Assembly: GCF_005887095.1 (NCBI RefSeq)
Contig: NZ_PNCI01000018.1
Location: 1 to 64,000, forward strand
Origin: Pseudoalteromonas rubra
GTDB lineage: Bacteria; Pseudomonadota; Gammaproteobacteria; Enterobacterales; Alteromonadaceae
Length of the DNA stretch: 64,000 nt
Reading direction: 5' to 3'
Positions 25,671-33,137 of this stretch are shown piece after piece. Below the pieces are notes generated by a model, which saw only the letters and a list, made by a program, of their open reading frames with translations, searched no databases and was not told the DNA's origin. The translations under genes were made by a program, and so were the position numbers. Each line of letters opens with the position of its first letter. Position 1 is the first letter of the stretch.

Positions 25671-26924
25671 ATGACACACCCAACCAGCACAATGCGGACC
25701 CTGCTCAGCAATACCTCATACCTCATAGGTGCAGAGGTGGTTGCCAAGGCGTCGCGGCTGATCAGTATCATGGCGATGGCCGCTTGCCTGTCTGCCACCG
25801 AGTATGGCACGGCGATGCTTGCCCTGACGTTACATGAAGTGTTGAGACTGTTACTGCGCTCTGGTGCTGGTGCGCAGGTGATCCGCGCCAGCGATGACGA
25901 ATTACCCGCTTTTCTGAAAAACGGTCGGTTGCTGCAATGGCTGTTATGTGGCGCACTATGTGTCGTGCAGGTCCTGGTTGCACTGGCCAGCAGCTGGATG
26001 TTTCCGGGTCAGGACATGACTTTGCTGATTGCCCTGATGGCACTGACTTATCTGGTATTCCCGTTAGTCTGTAATCAGGTGTTTCTGATGCAACGCCGAA
26101 ACCAGATGGGTCTGTTTGGCCTGATCAGCAGCGTGTGTATTATCACAGAAAATCTGGCTCTGGCTGCGGCACTTTACCTCGATGCAGGGCTGCTGGCCGT
26201 CGTGATCGGTAAATGGGCATTTACCCTGCTTTGGCTGGGATGCTTTGCCTTCGTCCCTTCATCGTCTATGGCGGGACATTACAGTAAGGCTGTTTTTTCC
26301 CGACTGCTGGGTGCATCAACACAGCTTGCAGGCAGCGAAATCTTGCGCTCGCTGCGTGTGAATATGGACATGTTCGTGGCAGCACGTCTGTTGACCCCGG
26401 AGCTATTCGGTCTCTACAGTTTTGCCAAAAGCGTGGGCGTGGGTCTGGCGATATCTGTCGCTCAGGCTTACACCACCGCACTCTACCCATTTGTTTGCAA
26501 ACTTAAAAACGCAGGCAATTTTGGCACCAGACACAGTCACCTGCTGCTCGCTATCACTGCGGCTGTGTCTGCAATTTTTATTCTTCAGGCCGTGCTCGTT
26601 CCCTGGTACGTGCCGGTGTTATTCAACGAACATTGGCAGGGTAGTTTTACCACCAGTGCGCTGCTTTGCCTGATAGCCACCAGCACAGTGTGGACCGACA
26701 GCTACGCCGTAATGCAACGTGCCGCAGGCCGGTTTGCCCGAGAGTGCCAACTGAATGCTTACTGTTTAGTGATTTCACTGGTTGGGCTGTTAATGATACA
26801 GCCAGACCAACCCGATTTACTTGCCGCCGTACTGGTCAGCTGTAGCGCCTTGTGGCTGCTCTTTCCATTGGCAGACTTTGCGCTAAGACGTTGTCACGCT
26901 GGCGCAGCAAAATCTTCTTTATGA
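25671..26924 (+). CDS. Wzx-type polysaccharide flippase
   Basis: A protein of about 417 residues with many hydrophobic segments, of the oligosaccharide flippase/MATE-like family. The N-terminus TLLSNTSYLIGAEVVAKASRLI followed by CLSATEYGTAMLALTLHEVLRL is the usual first-helices pattern, and MDMFVAARLLTPELFGLYSFAKSVG is the mid-protein repeat. It moves undecaprenyl-linked repeat units across the inner membrane. ATG 25671 has AAGAGAG; the frame opens further upstream. Thirteen nt separate it from the next GT2 gene. Confidence 0.85.
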   Translation: MTHPTSTMRTLLSNTSYLIGAEVVAKASRLISIMAMAACLSATEYGTAMLALTLHEVLRLLLRSGAGAQVIRASDDELPAFLKNGRLLQWLLCGALCVVQVLVALASSWMFPGQDMTLLIALMALTYLVFPLVCNQVFLMQRRNQMGLFGLISSVCIITENLALAAALYLDAGLLAVVIGKWAFTLLWLGCFAFVPSSSMAGHYSKAVFSRLLGASTQLAGSEILRSLRVNMDMFVAARLLTPELFGLYSFAKSVGVGLAISVAQAYTTALYPFVCKLKNAGNFGTRHSHLLLAITAAVSAIFILQAVLVPWYVPVLFNEHWQGSFTTSALLCLIATSTVWTDSYAVMQRAAGRFARECQLNAYCLVISLVGLLMIQPDQPDLLAAVLVSCSALWLLFPLADFALRRCHAGAAKSSL

Positions 26925-26937
26925 TCCGGAGCCCACT

Positions 26938-27960
26938 ATGACTAACTATGTGATTAACTCGAAACCCGTTGTCAGCATCATCATACCTATGTACAACGTT
27001 GAAAAATATATTGATAAATGCATCTGTTCAGTACTCAACCAGACCTATCAAAATTTTGAGGTGATCTGTGTTGATGATGGCTGCAGCGATAATACACTGA
27101 GCTATCTGAGAGATTATAAAGATCATCGGATCCATATTATTCGCCAGCAAAACCGGGGCCTGTCCGGAGCACGCAACACTGGGATCCGCAACGCCCGGGG
27201 CGTTTATATTGCCCTGCTGGATGCCGATGACTACTGGGCGGTCAATAAACTGGAAAAACACGTCGCGCATTTGAATTGCCACCCCAATGTTGATGTCAGT
27301 TATTGTCCTTCTTTGTTTGTGGATGATGACAATAAACAACTGGGCATTGGCCAGTTTCCGAAATTAGACAACATTGATGCCAAAACCATTTTTTGCCGTA
27401 ATCCGGTTGGCAATGGGTCAGCGCCGGTGATCCGTGCAGCCGCACTTGAAAAAGTGGCGTTTCATGACGAAACCCGCAGCTGGCGTCAGTATTTCGATGA
27501 AAACCTCAGACAATCAGAAGACATAGAGATGTGGCTGCGCCTGGCGCTGTATACCGATGCGACTTTTGCGGGGATCCCAGAGCCGCTGACCTTTTATCGC
27601 GTCAATGCCAGTGGTTTGTCAGCTAACCTGCAAAAGCAATATCAGAGCTGGGAAAGCGCGGTCAATAAACACCGTCGCAGCCATGCGCAGTTTTTTAAGC
27701 AATGTGGATCGCTCGCACGCGCGTATCAGCTCAGATACCTGAGCCGCCGTGCCGTGCAATCTCGTAACACCGCAGCCGCACTTAAACTGATCCACAAAGC
27801 GCTGTTTACAGACATTCGCATTTTATTGGAAGAACCTGGCCGCACCGCATTGACCTGGTGCTGTGCACTGACCAGCCTGTTGCCAAAATCCTTGTACGAT
27901 CGTGCCGAGAAGCTGGCAATGCGCACAATAGGACACGCCAGTAAACATCCTGCGGGCTAA
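26938..27960 (+). CDS. Glycosyltransferase family 2
   Basis: A 340-residue GT2 enzyme: VVSIIIPMYNVEKYIDKCI, FEVICVDDGCSDNTLSYL, NRGLSGARNTGIRNARG and IALLDADDYW (nucleotide-sugar and metal binding). The C-terminal part is basic and helical and may associate with the membrane. It is cotranscribed with the flippase gene and followed by a clear terminator. It adds a sugar to the repeat unit; donor unknown. Confidence 0.92.
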   Translation: MTNYVINSKPVVSIIIPMYNVEKYIDKCICSVLNQTYQNFEVICVDDGCSDNTLSYLRDYKDHRIHIIRQQNRGLSGARNTGIRNARGVYIALLDADDYWAVNKLEKHVAHLNCHPNVDVSYCPSLFVDDDNKQLGIGQFPKLDNIDAKTIFCRNPVGNGSAPVIRAAALEKVAFHDETRSWRQYFDENLRQSEDIEMWLRLALYTDATFAGIPEPLTFYRVNASGLSANLQKQYQSWESAVNKHRRSHAQFFKQCGSLARAYQLRYLSRRAVQSRNTAAALKLIHKALFTDIRILLEEPGRTALTWCCALTSLLPKSLYDRAEKLAMRTIGHASKHPAG

Positions 27961-28037
27961 CCCTTCGCTCCCGGGCCTGTGCGCTTACCTGCTGTTACCA
28001 ACTCAGCAAGATAGCGCACCTCGCACCGATGGCCCTT

Positions 28038-28062
28038 AAGCCAGCTTTCGCTGGCTTCTTTT
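28038..28062 (+). terminator. Rho-independent terminator after the flippase/GT2 operon
   Basis: AAGCCAGC (28038-28045) pairs with GCTGGCTT (28050-28057) around TTTC, followed by CTTTT. It separates the flippase operon from the export/polymerase operon. Confidence 0.85.
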
Positions 28063-28153
28063 CATTTTGAAACTGCTTTGCAAAATAGAAAAAAGCCCTC
28101 TTAAACACCAATCAAAAAACACCCAAGCAACTGATTTATAACACATTTAAAAA

Positions 28154-28171
28154 TTGGCTCAGTTTATGCTC
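28154..28171 (+). promoter_or_regulatory. Sigma-54 promoter of the export/chain-length/polymerase operon
   Basis: TTGGCTCAGTTTATGCTC has GG (28156-28157), ten bases, then GC (28168-28169), with ATGCT at -12. The predicted start near 28180 gives a leader of about 40 nt to ATG 28220. A TTTGCAAAAT motif lies about 75 bp upstream (28077-28086). Confidence 0.68.
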
Positions 28172-28219
28172 CTATCTCATTAAGACCACCAAGTGAGAGC
28201 CACTGCCAAGGAGCCCAAT

Positions 28220-29488
28220 ATGAGACAAGCAACTTCAACCACAGCCCTGATGACCCGTATCTCTGCGTTAGTACTGTGTGTGCTTGGCACTGGCTGCACG
28301 CTCAGCCCAGATTACAACGAGGACGATTTCTATGGCATGCCACATGCCACAGGTACTCAGTTCAACCAGTCACACTCGGTGTTTGCATCACGCTTGAGCT
28401 GTACTGACGCTGACGACTTTGCAGCTGCGGCAAACTTTCGGGTTGACCAACCTATACCGCTTGCTGCCCCCGGCCTGAATCCCAATGAATCAAGCTACCG
28501 AGGTGCATTCGGCGCGGCGCCACTGAGCCCGGGCGACCTTATTCAGGTAAAAATGGAGTATGGCGAAGGTTTCAACGGCGACTATGTACTGGACAGCTCA
28601 GGCGCACTGACTTTGCCTGTGATTGAGCCAATTTACGCTGCGGGCTTAACCACCAAAGCGCTGGCGCAAAAAGTGGAGTTGGCGCTTATTCGTGCTAAGA
28701 TTTTTCGTGCTCAAACTTTGGATGTCACCGTTAAGGTAAAAACCTGGGCCGCCATCGAAGTGCCGGTATCCGGAGCCGTATTTTCACCAGGCCGCGTCAC
28801 CATCAATGCCAAACTACCGGAACAGTTGTTGGATCAGCAGGTCGCAGCCTCTGGCGACCACTCAAAACAGCGCCTGCTATCTGAGGCCATTCGGGCAGCA
28901 GCCGGTGTACGTCCTGATGCCAAGCTGGATCAGGTGATTTTAGTTCGTCAGGGCTGGCGCATCGAAGCGGATCTGACCGGCATTATGACCGGCCAGCCGG
29001 TCAAAGACCATGTACTCATTGCCGGCGATCAGGTGATTGTTCCCAGCACCGGCTGTTTTCAGCCCAACCTGGTGAAACCGTCGCAGATCACGCCAAAAGG
29101 CTTTCGGGTCTTTATGTCTAACCTGATTGACTCTTCGATGAGTAATGCCAATGCCGCCATCGGCCGCTTTTCCAGCAACCTGCCCTACGGCACTCGCTTA
29201 TTACAGGCTGCAATCTCTGCCAACTGCGTTGGCGGTAAAGAATACACCAATGCACCACGTCGCGTTGTGCTGGTCAGCAACCATCCGCTGACCGGGAAAA
29301 CCCAGGTGGTCGAGCGTTCAGTGGAGGAACTGATGCGTAAGTCTTATCGCGACCACATTAACCCTTATGTGATGCCTAATGACGCCATTGCCTGCTATGA
29401 TTCAGATATCACCAATCTACGTGATATCGCCCGGACGCTGTTAGATATCGTTTCACCCTACTCACTTTTGAGTAAGGAGGACTCATGA
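28220..29488 (+). CDS. Wza-like polysaccharide export lipoprotein
   Basis: A protein of about 422 residues. A lipoprotein signal ends LCVLGTGC, followed by a polysaccharide-export domain (LSPGDLIQVKMEYGEGFNGDYVLDSSGALTLPVIEPI) and an SLBB-like segment (WAAIEVPVSGAVFSPGRVTI). ATG 28220 is preceded by AAGGAG; the frame opens at a GTG nine codons upstream. It is expected to form the outer-membrane pore for the exopolysaccharide. Its stop overlaps the next start (ATGA), so the genes are coupled. Confidence 0.88.
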   Translation: MRQATSTTALMTRISALVLCVLGTGCTLSPDYNEDDFYGMPHATGTQFNQSHSVFASRLSCTDADDFAAAANFRVDQPIPLAAPGLNPNESSYRGAFGAAPLSPGDLIQVKMEYGEGFNGDYVLDSSGALTLPVIEPIYAAGLTTKALAQKVELALIRAKIFRAQTLDVTVKVKTWAAIEVPVSGAVFSPGRVTINAKLPEQLLDQQVAASGDHSKQRLLSEAIRAAAGVRPDAKLDQVILVRQGWRIEADLTGIMTGQPVKDHVLIAGDQVIVPSTGCFQPNLVKPSQITPKGFRVFMSNLIDSSMSNANAAIGRFSSNLPYGTRLLQAAISANCVGGKEYTNAPRRVVLVSNHPLTGKTQVVERSVEELMRKSYRDHINPYVMPNDAIACYDSDITNLRDIARTLLDIVSPYSLLSKEDS

Positions 29489-30876
29489 ACACGCAACTTC
29501 AGGTAACCACGCCCTATTCACGCTTCAGAGCTGCAATTTATAATACTCTGCGCAAGCCCTATCTGGTAACTTGCCTGGTCAGCTACGCGATTATTTTACT
29601 GCTGGTCTTTGCCTATCTGCAACAGCCAGAAAAATATCGCAGCGAGCTGGACATGGTGCTACCCGGCACAGGTGCCAACAGCAATGTCTCGCTCGATGAA
29701 GTGGGCCAGGTGGTGTCATCCACCAGCGCGCCGTTTGGCAAAGGATATAACCCCAGAGTAAATTACAAAGAAATGCTGATGAGCAAAAATCTACTTGAGA
29801 ATGCAGCGACTTCCATGGGCATGTCAGCTAAAGAGTTTGGCCGCCCTAAAGTGCGCCTGACCGAGCAAACCTCAATTTTAAATATTGAGATCACCGGTGC
29901 CAGTCCGCGTATCGCCGAAAAAAAAGCCTGGGCTTTGTACAACGCATTGCAGGACCAACTTGACCACCTGCGAGCCGACGAAGTACAGCGTCGCGATGCC
30001 AGCATCAAATCTGTGCTGGACCAGTACAGAGAACGGCTCAACCTGACGCGCAGCAATATTACAGATTTTCAGCAGCGCTCTTTACTGATCAGCCGCGACC
30101 AGCTTGACCAGCAAATGCGCACACTGACAAACCTGAAAGAACAGGTGGCTATTGTAAAAGCGGAGATTGGCCGTGCGGAGTATTTTGTCGGCCAGCTCAG
30201 TGTTGATTTAGGTGTATCCCCTTCCATGGCGGGCCAGGCCTTTGTATTACAATCAGATGGCGAGTTCAGAGCGTATTTGTCTGAACTGGACAAAAGCGCA
30301 GCACAGTTGAGTGAATATCGCTCGCGCTGGGATGATGGCCATCCCATGGTTAAAGCGGAACTGGCACGCTTTGAGCAGTCAAAACTGGCACTCAGATCCC
30401 GCTCAGAGGGTCTGGTCGGGATCAATGCGGCTCATGCGTTTCATACCACAGATCTGGCTTCTAACCCCAACCGGGCCCAGCTGTTTGCCGATCTGATCAG
30501 TGCCTTTGCAGCTAAAAAAGGCTCAGAAGCAAAACTGGTTGAGCTGGAAAACGAAGTACAGCTGCTCAACGAAAAGCTTAAAGTCTACGCCCGGGAAGCC
30601 GCTGAGCTGGAACGTCTGGAGCGTGAGTTTGATTTGGCCAAAGCCGTATTCACTTCAGCCGTGGCACGCCTCGAAGCGGGTAAAGCGGATATTTTTGCCT
30701 CTTATCCTGTGATCCAATTAATGTCACCACCGTCTTTGCCTACCAACGCGTCCTCTCCTAAAAAGGCAATTGCCGTTGCAGCGGCGCTGGCTGCTATGAT
30801 CTTTTTATCGATGGCGGTACTGATGATCAATAAACGTCGGGTGATTATCTCGGCGGTGATGAAACAGCCTGACTAG
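29485..30876 (+). CDS. Wzz/GumC-like chain-length determinant without kinase domain
   Basis: A 463-residue inner-membrane protein with two membrane helices (about 27-47 and 430-452) flanking a large periplasmic coiled-coil region (about 180-400, rich in heptads such as ALQDQLDHLRADEVQRRD and LVELENEVQLLNEKLKVYA). There is no C-terminal Walker motif or Tyr-rich tail, so it is the polysaccharide co-polymerase half of a Wzc-type system only. It controls chain length and connects Wzy to the export lipoprotein. No separate tyrosine kinase or phosphatase gene is seen in the locus. Confidence 0.87.
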   Translation: MNTQLQVTTPYSRFRAAIYNTLRKPYLVTCLVSYAIILLLVFAYLQQPEKYRSELDMVLPGTGANSNVSLDEVGQVVSSTSAPFGKGYNPRVNYKEMLMSKNLLENAATSMGMSAKEFGRPKVRLTEQTSILNIEITGASPRIAEKKAWALYNALQDQLDHLRADEVQRRDASIKSVLDQYRERLNLTRSNITDFQQRSLLISRDQLDQQMRTLTNLKEQVAIVKAEIGRAEYFVGQLSVDLGVSPSMAGQAFVLQSDGEFRAYLSELDKSAAQLSEYRSRWDDGHPMVKAELARFEQSKLALRSRSEGLVGINAAHAFHTTDLASNPNRAQLFADLISAFAAKKGSEAKLVELENEVQLLNEKLKVYAREAAELERLEREFDLAKAVFTSAVARLEAGKADIFASYPVIQLMSPPSLPTNASSPKKAIAVAAALAAMIFLSMAVLMINKRRVIISAVMKQPD

Positions 30877-30888
30877 TCGGAGACAAGC

Positions 30889-32172
30889 ATGTTATTTACC
30901 GCCTACTTACCCTTTAAGGAAAAACGCTTTATCAGCACAGAAGAAAAGCTGGTCTGGGCGGGTCTGGTGCTCACCTATCCCGCTTTTATGCTAGGCATGT
31001 TGTATGTGATGGGGTCCATCATAGGTTGGGTTATCTTTTTGGTGGTGTTGATGCGCTGCTATCTGGACTTGCATGCCAAACCTCGTCCACTCTCGCCGAT
31101 GATCTGGTTGTGGATAGTGGCCATGCTGCTTATGTTAATCGCCTTGCTCATCGCCCATAGCGAATGGTCATTGGGCACCGGACAAACCATAAAATCATCC
31201 ATTGGCTGGATGAAGGGCTGGGCCTTGCTGGCCATTTTTCCGGTGATTGCAGCGCTTGCGAAAATTCGCAAAGAAGTGGTGATCCGGGGCGTATGTATTG
31301 TTGCCATTCACACCCTGATTTTCTCTTTTATCTCTTTGGCGTTTTATGTGGTTAAGTTACCGGGTGATATCTTCCTGTCGCCGTTAAAAGTAATTGGGGG
31401 CCCGGGTGAGAGATTCTTTATGGTCAGTTTTTACGGCATTAACCCCGAAACAGGCGCCGGACGCTGGCGCTTCTTTACCCCCTGGGCACCCGCCGCCGGC
31501 TTTATGGCTTGTATTTATCTGGTGTTTTGTTTGCAGGAAAAAAACGCCCGCATTCGTCGCTGGGCCATTGCAGGTTGCTGGGCCATGTTGATCTTGTCAC
31601 AATCCCGCGCGGGGATAGCCATCTTCATTATGTTGTTTCCGCTGGTGCTATTCAGCGACAAATTTAAAGAGCCCTGGATGCTCTTACTGCTAGGGATCGC
31701 CGTACCTGTTATCCTGCTGCTGGGTGAACCCATCTACAACACATTGATGGATTCGTATGAAGCAGTGAAACAGCAGCGCCCGGGGTCCACCCGAGTGCGC
31801 AAAGCGCTGGCGAATATCGCCATTCAGCGCTGGCAGGCTGAAGCGCCTATCTGGGGTCATGGCATTGTCGAGCGAGGACCAAAAATGGTGGAGTTTATGC
31901 CCATCGGCTCGCATCACAGCTGGTATGGTTTGCTGTTTGTAAAAGGCATTGTCGGGGCCGTGGCACTGGCCGTGCCCATGCTGGTGTCGAGCGTCTATTT
32001 ATTATGGGCTTCGCAGGATTCAAAAACTGCACAGACCGCACTGTGTCTGATGGCCGTACTAGTCTGCTATAGCTTTTTTGAGAACCTAGAAATTTTATCG
32101 TATCTCTACTGGCCCGCATTGTTATGGTTTGGCTTTGCATTTAGCAGTAAGCGCTCATCAATGGCAATGTAA
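30889..32172 (+). CDS. Wzy-like O-antigen ligase/polymerase family protein
   Basis: A 427-residue polytopic membrane protein with about ten hydrophobic segments and a large periplasmic loop. WAMLILSQSRAGIAIFIMLF is the Wzy_C/WaaL-type core (SQSRAG). WGHGIVERGPKMVEFMPIGSHHSWYGLLFVKG carries the conserved loop histidines. It is predicted to polymerise the exported repeat units. It is the last gene of the operon. Its 3' end overlaps the convergent NYN gene by 67 nt. Confidence 0.85.
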   Translation: MLFTAYLPFKEKRFISTEEKLVWAGLVLTYPAFMLGMLYVMGSIIGWVIFLVVLMRCYLDLHAKPRPLSPMIWLWIVAMLLMLIALLIAHSEWSLGTGQTIKSSIGWMKGWALLAIFPVIAALAKIRKEVVIRGVCIVAIHTLIFSFISLAFYVVKLPGDIFLSPLKVIGGPGERFFMVSFYGINPETGAGRWRFFTPWAPAAGFMACIYLVFCLQEKNARIRRWAIAGCWAMLILSQSRAGIAIFIMLFPLVLFSDKFKEPWMLLLLGIAVPVILLLGEPIYNTLMDSYEAVKQQRPGSTRVRKALANIAIQRWQAEAPIWGHGIVERGPKMVEFMPIGSHHSWYGLLFVKGIVGAVALAVPMLVSSVYLLWASQDSKTAQTALCLMAVLVCYSFFENLEILSYLYWPALLWFGFAFSSKRSSMAM

Positions 32173-32612
32173 CGGGTAGCCGCGCGCTTGAGCGAGTTCG
32201 CGGTCAGCTGAGGGACGCCATATACCTCGACCTCACACTCATGGCGGCTTTGAATGCGCTCAGCTAACAGGTCAAAGTCACCATCTCCGGTCAGTAGCAC
32301 CACCACATCACAATGTGGGGCACACTCCATGGCATCCAGGGTGATGCCCACGTCCCAGTCGCACTTGGCAGAACCATCCGCTCTTTGAATATAGGGCTTC
32401 TGTTTTACCTCAAACCCGATTGCCCGCAAAATATTCTGGAACTGTTGCTGTTTAGGGGCATTGGGTTCACTGGAATACGCCAGCGCACGGTATAAAGTAC
32501 GATCATGCAGCACTGCCTGCCAAAACGCATTGTAGTCAAAACTTCGGCCATAGGCCTGTCTTGTGGTGTAGTATATATTTTGAACATCGACCAGAATGGC
32601 GATTTTTTTCAT
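32106..32612 (-). CDS. NYN (PIN-like) domain protein, LabA/DUF88 family
   Basis: A 168-residue protein covering one NYN ribonuclease-like domain. Acidic metal-site residues are in AILVDVQNIYY, CDWDVGITLDAM and VVLLTGDGDFDLLAERI, and the last strand VEVYGVPQLTANSLKRAATRYIAID completes the fold. NYN proteins are usually metal-dependent RNases. It is convergent with and overlaps the wzy-like gene by 67 nt, which could make the two transcripts antisense. No target is known. Confidence 0.87.
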   Translation of the reverse strand: MKKIAILVDVQNIYYTTRQAYGRSFDYNAFWQAVLHDRTLYRALAYSSEPNAPKQQQFQNILRAIGFEVKQKPYIQRADGSAKCDWDVGITLDAMECAPHCDVVVLLTGDGDFDLLAERIQSRHECEVEVYGVPQLTANSLKRAATRYIAIDERLLLNAKPNHNNAGQ

Positions 32613-32637
32613 GGTGTTACGGACCTTTTAGGTTCAA

Positions 32638-32976
32638 TCATGATGACAGCCGTGCACCACACTGAGTGTTAATGAATGCATTGATGCCGTCGTAATAAAA
32701 TTGCTTGCCAAGTTCCGGCTGTAGCTTAATTGCCTTGTCCAGCGCTGCAAGCAAAGTGTCCGGGTTCCAGGCTTGCAGACACAGGCCATCAACCCCAAGT
32801 GGTGGATTCAGTTTGAGCGCATCAAGAAAGCCAAATAAATAGCCCTGGCAACCCTGTCTGAGCGCACTGTGCTGCTCAGAACGACAATCATCGACAAAGT
32901 GCATAAGCTGGCTTGGCTGATAAGCTTCACTATGAAAACATATCCAGGCCAACATAAAGATAACACTTACCCGCAC
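32638..32976 (-). CDS. Small secreted Rap1a/Tai-like protein
   Basis: A 112-residue exported protein (signal peptide MRVSVIFMLAWICFHSEA). The mature part has four cysteines in a pattern C-x13-C ... LC ... C, with GCQGYLFGFLDAL followed by a final C near the end. This resembles the Rap1a/Tai domain of type VI secretion immunity proteins, though many members have no toxin partner. No effector gene is nearby. It lies just upstream of the NYN gene on the same strand (25-nt gap), so the two may be cotranscribed. Confidence 0.6.
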   Translation of the reverse strand: MRVSVIFMLAWICFHSEAYQPSQLMHFVDDCRSEQHSALRQGCQGYLFGFLDALKLNPPLGVDGLCLQAWNPDTLLAALDKAIKLQPELGKQFYYDGINAFINTQCGARLSS

Positions 32977-33137
32977 GTTTGACTCCTTTATATCGGCTGC
33001 ATTATGTCCCTACTATATCACAGACCCCAGCCAGTAGGGGTCATAAATGAGACCTCAAAAATTCACATCATTTACACTTTTAATACACCAGTTCCCAGGA
33101 TAATCCCGCGTTTCGTTCAATTACCAAGGAAACTAAC

